NCBI GenBank assembly: GCA_963833745.1
Contig: CAWHZD010000006.1
Span: forward strand, 620,001 to 684,000
Source: AP-15 sp963833745
GTDB taxonomy: Bacteria; Pseudomonadota; Alphaproteobacteria; ATCC43930; CGMCC-115725
Reading direction: 5' to 3'
DNA length: 64,000 nt
Shown: in pieces, positions 52,901 through 63,996 of the stretch
Layout of the letters: each line of letters starts with the position of its first letter
Numbering within the stretch: position 1 is the stretch's first letter
Notes under the pieces: generated by a model
Told to the model about the DNA's origin: nothing
Seen by the model: the letters and a program-made list of their open reading frames with translations, nothing else
Database searches by the model: none
Position numbers and translations under genes: made by a program

Positions 52901-53354
52901 CCCGACCCGCGCCGACAGCGACCTATATGTCATTTTTAGTGGTACACTCCTAACGCTCGGCACCCGGTCCCCTCCCCCGTCATACCCGCGGAAGCGGGTA
53001 CCAGAGGCAACGCCACAGCGCCCGGCCGCCCCCCTGTTCAAGCCAGGGGCAAGCTCTGGTCCCCCGCTTGCGCGGGGGCGACGACAACGGAGTCCTCCGT
53101 TTGGTTACTACCACTAGCGTAAGCAGGGCCGCGCGATCTTGGGCAATATGCGCACAGTCATGGGCCACAATCGTTGTAAAGCTCGCTACCGGACCGCCCG
53201 TAGACAGGCACGGGATGGCGCTCAGGAGGTGTATATGGGCAGCCCGAAGCGATGGGCCGGCCGCCTCGCAGCGCCGGACCGCTTCTGTTGCTGCGCCCGC
53301 CGCTCCTCTATTTCGGTCACCAGCCACCGCGCCGCTCGGTGTCCGCTGCGCCAA
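52901..53354. other. Intergenic region with a complete double-hairpin repeat
   Basis: 454 bp with no supported gene, between the convergent DsbA-family and benzoate-CoA ligase genes. It contains the palindrome element at 52979-53085. The rest shows no clear signals. Confidence 0.5.
52979..53085. repeat. Intergenic double-hairpin repeat, second copy
   Basis: TACCCGC-GGAA-GCGGGTA (52983-53000) and CCCCCGC-TTGC-GCGGGGG (53061-53078), with CCAGAG after the first hairpin and GGGGGCGACGAC at the end. Same order and spacing logic as the copy at 5434-5514. Confidence 0.75.
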
Positions 53355-54911
<1,557 letters not shown>

Positions 54912-55004
54912 CGCGTCTCCTCCCGTCTTAAAGTTTCTGTTGTCCTCCGGGTTAAAGAAAGCATTTCTGCGACGCTCCGGCTATGATCCCGTCACGCGAG
55001 ACCG

Positions 55005-56618
55005 ATGATCACATTCGACACCGATCCTTCTCGTTACCGGCATTGGCGTCTTTCGTGCCGGGGACCTATTGCGACCCTGATACTCGACGTCGCCGAGGAA
55101 GGCGGGCTCGATCCCGGCTATCGGCTGAAGCTCAATTCCTATGATCTCGGCGTCGACATCGAGCTCTCCGACGCGTTGAACCGCATCCGCTTCGAGCACC
55201 CCAAAGTGCGGGCCGTGGTGCTGACGAGCGGCAAGGAGCGGGTGTTTTGCTCCGGCGCCAACATCTACATGCTGGGCCAGGCGAGCCACGCCCAAAAGGT
55301 CAATTTCTGCAAGTTCACCAATGAGACCCGCAATGGGATGGAGGATTCGAGCACCCGTTCCGGGCTCAAATTCCTCGCCGCAGTCAACGGTGCCTGCGCC
55401 GGCGGCGGCTATGAGCTGGCCCTCGCCTGCGACGAGATCGTCATGGTCGACGACCGGTCGAGCACGGTCAGCCTGCCCGAAGTGGCGTTGCTGGGTGTAT
55501 TGCCCGGCACCGGCGGGCTGACCCGGCTCGTCGACAAGCGCAACGTGCGCCGCGACCTCGCCGACGTATTCTGCACCACCGCCGAAGGCGTGCGCGCCGA
55601 TCGCGCCAAGGCGTGGAGCCTCGTCGACTGGACCGCCCTACCCGCCCGCTTCGCACATCTTGTCGCCGAACGCGCCGAGGCGCTCGCGGCCTCGAGCGAC
55701 CGTCCCGCCAATGCCGAGGGTGTCTTGCTGCCCCCGCTCGAGCGCCGCGTGAATGAGCGTGGCTGGCATTATCACTGGGTCGCGGTCGAGATCTCGCGCG
55801 CCGATCGCGTGGCGACGGTGACGGTGACGGGTCCCGGCAGCGATGATGCACCCGGCGGCCTCGCCGTCATCCTCGCCGCAGGCGCGCACTGGTGGCCGCT
55901 GGCGATGGCGCGTGAGTTGGACGACGCGCTCCTGTTGCTGCGCGCCAACGAGCCCGAAATCGGCACCGTGGTACTAAAGACCCGCGGCGACCTGGGGAAC
56001 GTCCTCGCTTGCGAGGCGGCGGTGGTCGCGCATCGCGACCATTGGTTCGTACGCGAGACGATCGGATTTTTGCGCCGCACGTTGCAGCGTCTCGACGTCA
56101 CCTCGCGCAGCCTGTTCGCGGTGATCGACGCAGGTTCGTGCTTTGCCGGCAGCCTCTATGAATTGGCGCTCGCCGCCGACCGCAGCTACATGCTCGCCGA
56201 CGGCCCGCAAATAGCACTCGGGGCGCTGAATCTGGGCGGTCTCGAAATGGTCAGCGGCCGCACCCGGCTCGCCGCCCGCTTCAATGACGATGCGGTCGAG
56301 CGGTTTGCCGAGGGTCCGCGCGACGCGGTTGCGGCGCTCGAACAAGGGCTCGTGACCTTCGCCCCGGACGAGCTCGATTGGGACGACGAGATCCGCCTCG
56401 CCCTCGAAGAGCGCGCGAGCCTGTCGCCGGACGCGCTCAGCGGCATGGAAGCCAATCTGCGCTTCGCCGGCCCGGAGACCGTCGCGACCAAGATTTTCGC
56501 GCGCCTTTCGGCTTGGCAGAATTGGGTCTTTTCGCGGCCTAACGCCACCGGTGAAAACGGCGCGTTGAAGCGCTACGGCAGCGGCGCCAAGGCCGGCTTC
56601 GACTGGGAGCGGGTTTAG
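55005..56618 (+). CDS. boxC: Benzoyl-CoA-dihydrodiol lyase BoxC
   Basis: 537 residues of two crotonase-like halves. The first has LTSGKERVFCSGANIYMLGQ and VNGACAGGGYELALACDEI, the second the FAVIDAGSCFAGSLYELALA region, and the end WQNWVFSRPNATGENGALKR and GAKAGFDWERV. BoxC opens the epoxide ring of benzoyl-CoA (2,3-dihydrodiol or epoxide form) to an aldehyde acyl-CoA with release of formate. The ATG at 55005 is the only reasonable start. boxB follows 69 bp downstream. Confidence 0.95.
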   Translation: MITFDTDPSRYRHWRLSCRGPIATLILDVAEEGGLDPGYRLKLNSYDLGVDIELSDALNRIRFEHPKVRAVVLTSGKERVFCSGANIYMLGQASHAQKVNFCKFTNETRNGMEDSSTRSGLKFLAAVNGACAGGGYELALACDEIVMVDDRSSTVSLPEVALLGVLPGTGGLTRLVDKRNVRRDLADVFCTTAEGVRADRAKAWSLVDWTALPARFAHLVAERAEALAASSDRPANAEGVLLPPLERRVNERGWHYHWVAVEISRADRVATVTVTGPGSDDAPGGLAVILAAGAHWWPLAMARELDDALLLLRANEPEIGTVVLKTRGDLGNVLACEAAVVAHRDHWFVRETIGFLRRTLQRLDVTSRSLFAVIDAGSCFAGSLYELALAADRSYMLADGPQIALGALNLGGLEMVSGRTRLAARFNDDAVERFAEGPRDAVAALEQGLVTFAPDELDWDDEIRLALEERASLSPDALSGMEANLRFAGPETVATKIFARLSAWQNWVFSRPNATGENGALKRYGSGAKAGFDWERV

Positions 56619-56687
56619 GGTTTCCGCCAGCGAATTGGCCGCGCGCTCCCGCTTTCGCGGGTGCCGCACCAGAACGAGGACAAGGGC

Positions 56688-58112
56688 ATGGCGATCGACT
56701 ATCGGCAGACCATCCCGAACAATGTCGCGCTCGATGAGAACCGCGCGTTGCAACGGGCGCTCGAACATTGGCAGCCGCGCTTTCTCGACTGGTGGCGCGA
56801 GATGGGGCCGAGCGGCTCGCACCACCACGAGGTCTATCTGCGCACCGCTGTCGCGGTCGACGCGGAGGGCTGGGCCAAATACGGCATGGTCAGGATGCCG
56901 GAATACCGCTGGGGCATCTTCCTTGCCGAACCGGTGCCTGACCGGCAAATCGGCTTTGGCGATTTTTTTGGCGAGCCGGTGTGGCACCAGGTTCCCGGCG
57001 AGCATCGCGCCAATTTGCGTCGGCTGATCGTCACCCAGGGCGACACCGAGCCCGCTTCGGTCGAACAGCAGCGTCTGCTCGGGCTGACCTGCCCGTCGCT
57101 TTACGATTTGCGCAACCTGTTTCAGATCAATGTCGAGGAAGGCCGCCATCTGTGGGCGATGGTGTATCTGCTGCACGCGCATTTCGGCCGCGACGGCCGC
57201 GAGGAAGCCGGAGAATTGCTGTCGCGCCATTCGGGCGACCCTGACAAGCCGCGCATCCTCGGCACCTTCAACGAGCCGATCGCAGACTGGCTCAGCTTTT
57301 TCATGTTCACCTATTTCACCGACCGCGACGGCCGCTTTCAGTTGAAGAGCCTGGCGGAAAGCGCTTTCGACCCGCTGTCGCGGACCTGCCGGTTCATGCT
57401 GACCGAAGAGGCCTACCACATGTTTGTCGGCCGCACCGGGATCACTCGCGTCATCAAACGCACGCTCGAAGTCATGCACGCGCTCGACAGCGAGGACCCG
57501 GCCGATGTGCGGGGCGCCGGCGCCGTCGACCTGCCGACCTTGCAGCGTTACGTCAATTTCTGGTTCAGCTCGTCGCTCGATTTGTTTGGCGCCGAGGCTT
57601 CGTCCAATGCCGCCACCTATTTCGCCAGCGGCGTCAAGGGACGGCCGGACGAGGCGCAGTTCGAAAACCATTCGGTGCTGGGCGAGTCCTTGTCCATTGA
57701 GGGTCCGGACCGAAAGGGCGGCGTCGTTTCGCAAGAGGTCCCGATGCGCAACGCGATGAACGAGGTCACGCGCACCGCCTACATCGCCGACTGCGACATC
57801 GGGATTCGCCGCTGGAACCGGCTGATCGCCGAGGCCGGCTATGCCTTCCGCCTCGCGCTGCCGAGCCCGCGCTTCCGCCGCTCGGTCGGCATGTGGGCCG
57901 GCGCCCACACCGATCCGCAAGGAAACCCGCTCGGCGAAGCCGAATGGGCGGCGCGTTGCCGCGACTGGCTGCCGAACGAAGCGGACCGCGCCTTTGTCAC
58001 ATCGCTGATGCAGCGCGTAACCGAGCCCGGCAAGATGGCGGGTTGGCTCGCCGCACCGGAGATCGGCATCGCCAATCTGCCGGCCGCCTACGAATACGTT
58101 CGGCTGAACTGA
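56688..58112 (+). CDS. boxB: Benzoyl-CoA 2,3-epoxidase subunit BoxB
   Basis: 474 residues, the length of known BoxB. Diiron ligands lie in VEEGRH (151-154) and TEEAYH (240-244) with further acidic positions in FTDRDGRF. BoxB is the oxygenase of the two-part epoxidase; electrons come from the flavoprotein BoxA, which is not in this window. It uses O2 and benzoyl-CoA. ATG 56688 is chosen because MAIDYRQTIPNN matches the family N-terminus; an earlier in-frame ATG at 56661 adds nine residues. Confidence 0.95.
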   Translation: MAIDYRQTIPNNVALDENRALQRALEHWQPRFLDWWREMGPSGSHHHEVYLRTAVAVDAEGWAKYGMVRMPEYRWGIFLAEPVPDRQIGFGDFFGEPVWHQVPGEHRANLRRLIVTQGDTEPASVEQQRLLGLTCPSLYDLRNLFQINVEEGRHLWAMVYLLHAHFGRDGREEAGELLSRHSGDPDKPRILGTFNEPIADWLSFFMFTYFTDRDGRFQLKSLAESAFDPLSRTCRFMLTEEAYHMFVGRTGITRVIKRTLEVMHALDSEDPADVRGAGAVDLPTLQRYVNFWFSSSLDLFGAEASSNAATYFASGVKGRPDEAQFENHSVLGESLSIEGPDRKGGVVSQEVPMRNAMNEVTRTAYIADCDIGIRRWNRLIAEAGYAFRLALPSPRFRRSVGMWAGAHTDPQGNPLGEAEWAARCRDWLPNEADRAFVTSLMQRVTEPGKMAGWLAAPEIGIANLPAAYEYVRLN

Positions 58113-58234
58113 CGCTTGCGCCACCGGCCCGACCAATGGAACCCAGCGCCGCCCTAATCTTGTAGCGATACTGTCACTTAACTCAATTAGTGGTAGGCTG
58201 ATTAATAGCTGGCTACAGTTATGGGAGGCGGACG

Positions 58235-58948
58235 ATGGGAAAGCGCTGGACGAGTGCGGCATCGGTCGTCCATCTCACCGAAGCCGGCTACGCGGTCTCG
58301 CCGGTGGTCGACGGCGAGCGCGAGCAAAGCTGGCGCCGTAAGATCCGCCCGCAAAGCGACGGCCAGCGGCGGCTGATGGCGTCGATCGCGCACCATAATC
58401 TCACGATCGCCCTCGGGCCCGGGACCGGCAAAACCTACCTTGCAGTCAGCGCCGCGGTCGACGCGCTGATGAGCGGGTTAGTGGCGCGGATCGTGCTGAC
58501 CCGCCCGGCGGTCGAGGCGGGTGAGAGCCTCGGCTATCTGCCCGGCGACATGAATGCCAAGCTCGCCCCCTATTTGCGCCCGCTGGACGACGCGTTGAAC
58601 GAACGGCTCGGCGGCAAAAGGCTGAAGCAGCTGATCGGCGAGCGGGCGATCGAGATTGCCCCGATCGCCTATATGCGCGGGCGCACCTTGAACAACGCGT
58701 TCATTGTCATCGACGAGGCGCAGAATTGCACCTACGGCCAGATCAAGATGCTGTTGACCCGGCTCGGCGCCAATGCCCGCATGGTGGTGACCGGCGACCC
58801 GGATCAAAGCGATCTGCTTGACGGCCTCTCCGGGCTCGCCGAGATCGCGCTCCGGCTCGAAGCGATCGCCGACGTCGCCGTCGTGCGCCTCGGCGACACC
58901 GACATCGTCCGCCATTCGCTCGTCGCCGAGATGCTGACGGTATTGTGA
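58235..58948 (+). CDS. PhoH-like P-loop ATPase
   Basis: 237 residues. Walker A GPGTGKT at 61-67, TRPAVEAGESLGYLPGDMNAKLAPY, Walker B FIVIDEAQN and sensor TGDPDQSDL. PhoH proteins are ATPases linked to RNA metabolism or stress. The protein is shorter than phoH genes of the ybeZ type. It has gggaggcgg before its ATG and lies 122 bp after boxB, a context unusual for phoH. Confidence 0.88.
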   Translation: MGKRWTSAASVVHLTEAGYAVSPVVDGEREQSWRRKIRPQSDGQRRLMASIAHHNLTIALGPGTGKTYLAVSAAVDALMSGLVARIVLTRPAVEAGESLGYLPGDMNAKLAPYLRPLDDALNERLGGKRLKQLIGERAIEIAPIAYMRGRTLNNAFIVIDEAQNCTYGQIKMLLTRLGANARMVVTGDPDQSDLLDGLSGLAEIALRLEAIADVAVVRLGDTDIVRHSLVAEMLTVL

Positions 58949-59043
58949 GCCGCAGCGACCGGTGCGCAAACGGCTGTTGACGCGGAACGCAGTGCCGCGC
59001 TTATTGCCGCGACGGGCGAAGCTGGCCGAGAGGAGCCGTGAAG

Positions 59044-59970
59044 ATGACCGCGCAGCCGTTTCAGGGAGTGCTGGTTCCCGTTCTGACGCCGTTCACCGCA
59101 GGCGGCGAGCCGGACGCCGGACGCTTTGTCGCGTTCTGCCGCTGGCTGCTCGACCAAGGAGCGAACGGGCTTGCGATTTTTGGCACGACGAGCGAGGCCA
59201 ACTCGATGTCAACCGCCGAGCGGATGGCGTTGCTCGACCGCCTGGTCGAGGCTGGTATCCCGGCTGCAAAGTTGATGCCCGGCACCGGCGCCTGCGCGAT
59301 GACCGACGCCGTGACGTTGGTCCGGCACGCGGTCGGGCATGGCTGCGGCGGCGTCCTGATGCTGCCGCCCTTTTACTACAAGCCGGTCAGCGATGACGGC
59401 ATCTTCGCCTTTGTCTCGGGCGTCGTCGACAAAGTCGCGTCGTCGGCGCTCCGGGTTTACTTGTACCACATCCCGCCAGTCGCGGTCGTGGGCTACTCGC
59501 TCGATCTCGTCAGCCGCTTCATCGGGGCCTATCCGCAGACCGTCGTCGGGCTCAAGGACAGCTCCGGCGATTGGGGCAACACGGCGGCATTGCTCGACCG
59601 CCATCCGGAATTTGCGGTTTTCCCGGGCTCCGAGGTGTTCCTTCTTGATGCATTGCGCAAGGGTGGGGCCGGCTGCATCACCGCTACCGGCAACATGAAC
59701 GTTCGGGGTATCGCCAAGGTCTATGCCCATTGGCGGGGATCTCAGGCGGATGCGTTGCAGGCGGAAATTACCACGGTGCGCAAGGTGATGCAGGCCTATC
59801 CGATGGTCCCGGCGTTGAAGCGGGTCGTCGCCCACTTCCACGACGACCCGGCCTGGGCTGCGGTGCGCCCGCCGTTGCAGCCGCTCGACCAGGCGCAATC
59901 GGCAGCGCTGATCGGCGATCTCGCCAAGATCGGCTTTGCGCTTGGCGAGCGCGAACAGAAGGCGGCGTGA
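59044..59970 (+). CDS. DapA/NahE-like dihydrodipicolinate synthase family lyase
   Basis: 308 residues in the DHDPS superfamily TIM barrel. The Schiff-base Lys is at 171 (VVGLKDSSGDW) and the Tyr at 141 (LYHIPPVAVVG); GTTSEA at 48-53 fits the family. Members include aldolases of aromatic catabolism such as NahE and PhdJ. It sits 19 bp upstream of a gentisate-dioxygenase-family gene, so a hydratase-aldolase for its ring-cleavage product is a reasonable guess, though lysine biosynthesis-like or sugar acid chemistry is not excluded. ATG 59044 has agaggag upstream; GTG 59038 is close by. Confidence 0.85.
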   Translation: MTAQPFQGVLVPVLTPFTAGGEPDAGRFVAFCRWLLDQGANGLAIFGTTSEANSMSTAERMALLDRLVEAGIPAAKLMPGTGACAMTDAVTLVRHAVGHGCGGVLMLPPFYYKPVSDDGIFAFVSGVVDKVASSALRVYLYHIPPVAVVGYSLDLVSRFIGAYPQTVVGLKDSSGDWGNTAALLDRHPEFAVFPGSEVFLLDALRKGGAGCITATGNMNVRGIAKVYAHWRGSQADALQAEITTVRKVMQAYPMVPALKRVVAHFHDDPAWAAVRPPLQPLDQAQSAALIGDLAKIGFALGEREQKAA

Positions 59971-59989
59971 GGCGGGCGGAAGAGCGGCG

Positions 59990-61045
59990 ATGGCGATGGC
60001 GAAGGAACCGGCCGCCGCCCGCACAGTTGAGCGCGAGGCCTTTTACAAACAGATCGGCGGCGCCAATCTCGCGCCGTTATGGGAGCGGCTGCACGGGCTC
60101 GTGACCCCGCAACCGGTCACGCCATGCCTGCCGACGATCTGGCATTACCGTGACGTCCGGCCTCACCTGATGCAGGCGGGCGGGCTGATCAACGCCGAGG
60201 AGGCGACGCGCCGGGTGCTGATCCTGGAAAACCCGGGGCTCAAGGGTCAGACCTCGATCACCCATTCCCTGTTCGCCGGATTGCAACTGATCCTGCCGGG
60301 CGAGGTGGCGCCGGCGCATCGCCACACTCAGTCGGCGCTGCGCTTCATCATCGAGGGCGACGGCGCCTATACCGCAGTCGACGGCGAGCGGACGACGATG
60401 CGGCCAGGCGACTTCGTGATTACGCCGTCCTGGACCTGGCACGACCACGGCAACGACACGCAGCAGCCGATGGTGTGGCTCGACGGGCTCGACATCCCGA
60501 TCGTGCGCCTGCTCGATGCGAGCTTTGCCGAGCCGGGCGAGGCCGACAGTCAGGCCATTGCCCGACCGGAGGGTGACAACGCCGCGCGGTTTGCGAACAA
60601 CCTGCTGCCGGTGGATTGGAAACCCGCGGTCAAGACCTCGCCGGTTTTCACCTACCCATACACCCGCTCGCGCGAGTCGCTCGACGTGCTGAGCCGCAAC
60701 GAAGACCCCGATCCGTGCCACGGGCACAAGCTGCGCTACGTCAACCCGGCAAGTGGTGATTTTGCGATGCCGACGATTGGCGCCTTTATCCAAATGCTGC
60801 CCAAAGGTTTTGCGACGCGGCCCTATCGCTCGACCGACGCAACCGTCTACGTCGCGGTCGAAGGGTCGGGCCAGACCCGGATCGGCGATCAGTTCTTCGA
60901 TTGGGAACGCCACGACATCTTCGTCGCGCCGAGCTGGGTGAGCGTCAGCCACCAGGCCGCTGACGCCGCCGTGTTGTTCAGCTATTCCGACCGGCCGGTG
61001 CAGGAAAAGCTCGGCTTATGGCGCGAGCAGCGCGGCAACGCCTGA
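59990..61045 (+). CDS. Gentisate 1,2-dioxygenase family (cupin) ring-cleavage enzyme
   Basis: 351 residues, bicupin. Iron-binding His are H110 and H112 (APAHRHTQSALRFIIEG) and H151 (WTWHDHGND). The second cupin has VYVAVEGSGQTRIGD. The family also includes 1-hydroxy-2-naphthoate and salicylate dioxygenases, so the substrate needs testing. It is 19 bp after the aldolase gene and 30 bp before an FAD monooxygenase. ATG 59990 is chosen; 59996 is a near alternative. Confidence 0.88.
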   Translation: MAMAKEPAAARTVEREAFYKQIGGANLAPLWERLHGLVTPQPVTPCLPTIWHYRDVRPHLMQAGGLINAEEATRRVLILENPGLKGQTSITHSLFAGLQLILPGEVAPAHRHTQSALRFIIEGDGAYTAVDGERTTMRPGDFVITPSWTWHDHGNDTQQPMVWLDGLDIPIVRLLDASFAEPGEADSQAIARPEGDNAARFANNLLPVDWKPAVKTSPVFTYPYTRSRESLDVLSRNEDPDPCHGHKLRYVNPASGDFAMPTIGAFIQMLPKGFATRPYRSTDATVYVAVEGSGQTRIGDQFFDWERHDIFVAPSWVSVSHQAADAAVLFSYSDRPVQEKLGLWREQRGNA

Positions 61046-61075
61046 GACGGTCGTCTCCCTGCCCTGAGGCGTTTG

Positions 61076-62311
61076 ATGGATGTGATTATCATTGGTGCAG
61101 GGATCGGCGGGCTGACCCTCGGCCTGGCGCTGCACCGCGCCGGCATACCATGCCGCATTTACGAGGCGGCGCCGGCAATCGAGCCGGTCGGGGTCGGCAT
61201 CAATGTCTTGCCGCACGCAACCCGCGAACTCGCCGCACTCGACCTTGAAGCGGCGCTGGCGCGGGTCGGAATCACCACCGCCGAAGCCCGCTTTTTCAAT
61301 CGTTTTGGCCAGTTGGTCTATCGCGAGCCGCTGGGACGAGCGGCCGGCTACGCCTCACCGCAATTCTCGATCCATCGCGGCGATCTTCAGCAGGTGCTGG
61401 CCGATGCTTTTGTCCGCCGCGCCGGAGCCGGCCATCTCGTCACCGGCTGGCGCTGCGTCGGCTTTTCCCAAGAAGTCGGACGCGCAACGGTCCACTTTGA
61501 GAATGCCGAGACCAGCGAGCCGCTGCCGCCTCAGCATGGGGCGGTTGCGGTCGGCTGCGACGGCATCCATTCGGCGCTCCGCAAGCAGCTCTATCCGGAT
61601 GAGGGCGCGCCGCTCTATTCGGGCTACAACATGTGGCGTGGCGTGACGCGCTGGCCACCATTCCTGTCGGGCGCCACGATGGTGCGGGCGGGCTGGCTCG
61701 CCACCGGGAAGATGGTGATCTATCCGATCCGCGATAACATCGACGAAGAGGGCCGGCAGCTTCTCAATTGGGTAGCCGAGATCGAGACGCCGCAACGCGA
61801 AGCGCGCGACTGGAACCGGCCCGGCCGGCTCGCTGATTTTGTCGATGTGTTTAAGGATTGGCGGTTTGACTGGCTTGACGTACCGGCGATGATCGGGGCC
61901 GCCGACATGATCCTCGAATTCCCGATGGTCGATCAGGACCCGCTGCCGCGTTGGAGCTTTGGCCGGGTGACCTTGCTCGGCGATGCCGCCCATCCGATGG
62001 TCCCGCGCGGCTCGAACGGCGCCGGACAAGCGATCCTCGATGCCCGGGTGTTGACCGACTGCCTGAGCTCGGGCGGGGACCCGATCGCAGCGTTGCGCAG
62101 CTATGAAAGTAAGCGGCTTGAAGCGACCGCGACCGTCGTGCGCACCAACCGCTCCAACCCACCCGATGCGATCTTGCGCGAGGTCTATTTGCGCACCGGT
62201 GACGAGCCGTTCGACAACATCGACAAGGTGATCACCCGCGAGGAACTGGCCGCGATCTCGGACGGCTACAAGCGCGTCGCCGGTTACCATCGGGAAACCT
62301 TAGCCCACTAA
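61076..62311 (+). CDS. FAD-dependent aromatic monooxygenase (salicylate / 3-hydroxybenzoate 6-hydroxylase type)
   Basis: 411 residues of the PHBH-like class A flavoprotein family. GAGIGG at 7-12, FSIHRGDLQQVLADAF, and the second FAD motif LLGDAAHPMVPRGSNGAGQA. The enzyme hydroxylates an aromatic acid with NAD(P)H and O2. Next to a gentisate-dioxygenase-family gene it could make its substrate from 3-hydroxybenzoate or salicylate. ATG 61076 with gagg upstream. Confidence 0.88.
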   Translation: MDVIIIGAGIGGLTLGLALHRAGIPCRIYEAAPAIEPVGVGINVLPHATRELAALDLEAALARVGITTAEARFFNRFGQLVYREPLGRAAGYASPQFSIHRGDLQQVLADAFVRRAGAGHLVTGWRCVGFSQEVGRATVHFENAETSEPLPPQHGAVAVGCDGIHSALRKQLYPDEGAPLYSGYNMWRGVTRWPPFLSGATMVRAGWLATGKMVIYPIRDNIDEEGRQLLNWVAEIETPQREARDWNRPGRLADFVDVFKDWRFDWLDVPAMIGAADMILEFPMVDQDPLPRWSFGRVTLLGDAAHPMVPRGSNGAGQAILDARVLTDCLSSGGDPIAALRSYESKRLEATATVVRTNRSNPPDAILREVYLRTGDEPFDNIDKVITREELAAISDGYKRVAGYHRETLAH

Positions 62312-62313
62312 AG

Positions 62314-63996
62314 ATGAGACGCGTCTTCGCGGCGTTGTCGTTTGTCGCGGCGCTGGCCGGAACCGGCGCCGGTGCTGCGGCGCCACCAGCTGCGGTCGAG
62401 GCGCAGCATGGGATGGTCGTCACGTCACAGCATATCGCTTCTGCGGTGGGCGCCGGGATCCTCACCGCCGGCGGCAATGCGATCGACGCCGCGGTAGCGG
62501 TCGGCTATGCCCTCGCCGTCGTCGAGCCGTGCTGCGGCAATATCGGCGGCGGCGGGTTCATGACGATCCATCTCTCCGGCGGTCGCGACACCTTTATCAA
62601 TTTCCGCGAGACCGCACCGGCAGCGGCGACCGCCGGGATGTACCTCGACACCGCCGGCAAGCCGGTTCCCGACCGCAGCCGCCACGGTTATCTCGCCGCC
62701 GGCGTGCCGGGGACGGTGATGGGGCTCGACCGCGCCGCCCGCGAATACGGCACGATGCCGCGCGCGGCCCTGATGGCGCCGGCGGTATCGCTCGCCCGCG
62801 ACGGCTTTGTGCTGACCAGCGACGACACAAATATGCTCGACGCCAAGGCGGAGCGGCTTGCCCGCGACCCGGCGGCGGCGAAGATCTTTCTGCGACCCGA
62901 CGGCAGCCGCTATCAGCCCGATGACCGTCTCGTGCAAAAGGACCTTGCGGCAACTCTTGAAGCGATCGCCGAGAACGGGCCGGAAGCCTTTTACAAAGGG
63001 GAGGTTCCGGCCGCGGTCGAGAAGGCCAGTGAGGCCAATGGCGGCATTCTCACCGTGCGCGACTTTGCTGATTACACCACGACCGAGGGGGCGCCGCTCT
63101 CCTGCACCTATCGCGGATACGTGCTGATCTCGGCGCCGCCGCCGAGTTCGGGCGGGGCGACGATCTGCGAAGTCCTCAACATCCTCGAAGGCTACCATTT
63201 AAAGACGCTGGGCTTCCACTCGCCGCGCTCGGTCGAGCTGCTGGCGGCGACGTTGGCGCGCGGCTATGCAGACCGCAACACCTTTCTCGGCGACCCGGCC
63301 TTTGTCTCGAACCCGCTCGAGCGGTTGTTGTCAAAGGGCTATGCCGCCGGCATCCGGGCCGCGATCGACGCCGGAGCCGCGACGCCCACGGCGGCATCCG
63401 CCGGCCCGCATGAAAAGGCCGAGACGACCCATTATTCGGTCGTCGACAGCGCCGGCAACGCAGTCGCCGTGACCTATACGATCAACGGCTATTTCGGCGC
63501 GGAAGTGGTCGCACCCGGGACCGGCTTTTTCCTCAACAACGAGATGGATGATTTCACCGCCAAGCCGGGTGCCCCCAATCTCTATGGACTGGTCCAGGGT
63601 GCGGCGGATGCGATCGTGCCGGGGAAAAGACCGCTTTCCTCGATGGCGCCGACCTTGGTCGAAAAGGATGGCCATGTCGTCCTGGTGCTCGGCAGCCCCG
63701 GCGGCTCGCGCATTATCACCGCGGTGCTGGAAACGATCATCAACGTTGTCGATTACGGCATGTCCCCGGCGCAGGCGGTCGAGGCACCGCGGCTCCATTA
63801 CCAGGGCCAGCCCGACAAGCTGTTCTACGAGCGCAGCGGCCTGCCGCCCGAGACGGTCGCGGCACTGGTCGACCGCGGCTACGCCCTCGTCGCGCAAAAA
63901 CCGTGGGGCGCTGTCGAATTGATCGCGGCGGACAAGGGCAAGCTTTTCGGGGTCAGCGACAGCCGCCGTCCGGGCGGTGCCGCGATCGGTAACTAA
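62314..63996 (+). CDS. ggt: Gamma-glutamyltransferase
   Basis: 560 residues with a signal peptide (FAALSFVAALAGTGAGAAA). The precursor is cut before the nucleophile Thr371 in AETTHYSVVDSAGN. Other family marks are GGNAIDAAVA, the SSMAPT-containing segment and GSPGGSRI. It transfers or hydrolyses gamma-glutamyl groups in the periplasm. It starts 2 bp after the monooxygenase stop, so it is likely cotranscribed, although its link to aromatic degradation is unclear. Complete, with stop at 63994-63996. Confidence 0.92.
   Translation: MRRVFAALSFVAALAGTGAGAAAPPAAVEAQHGMVVTSQHIASAVGAGILTAGGNAIDAAVAVGYALAVVEPCCGNIGGGGFMTIHLSGGRDTFINFRETAPAAATAGMYLDTAGKPVPDRSRHGYLAAGVPGTVMGLDRAAREYGTMPRAALMAPAVSLARDGFVLTSDDTNMLDAKAERLARDPAAAKIFLRPDGSRYQPDDRLVQKDLAATLEAIAENGPEAFYKGEVPAAVEKASEANGGILTVRDFADYTTTEGAPLSCTYRGYVLISAPPPSSGGATICEVLNILEGYHLKTLGFHSPRSVELLAATLARGYADRNTFLGDPAFVSNPLERLLSKGYAAGIRAAIDAGAATPTAASAGPHEKAETTHYSVVDSAGNAVAVTYTINGYFGAEVVAPGTGFFLNNEMDDFTAKPGAPNLYGLVQGAADAIVPGKRPLSSMAPTLVEKDGHVVLVLGSPGGSRIITAVLETIINVVDYGMSPAQAVEAPRLHYQGQPDKLFYERSGLPPETVAALVDRGYALVAQKPWGAVELIAADKGKLFGVSDSRRPGGAAIGN

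Noticed and set aside
55974..58262. 762-codon minus-strand frame across boxC and boxB
   Set aside because: It is antisense to two enzymes with complete motifs and looks like GC-driven openness.
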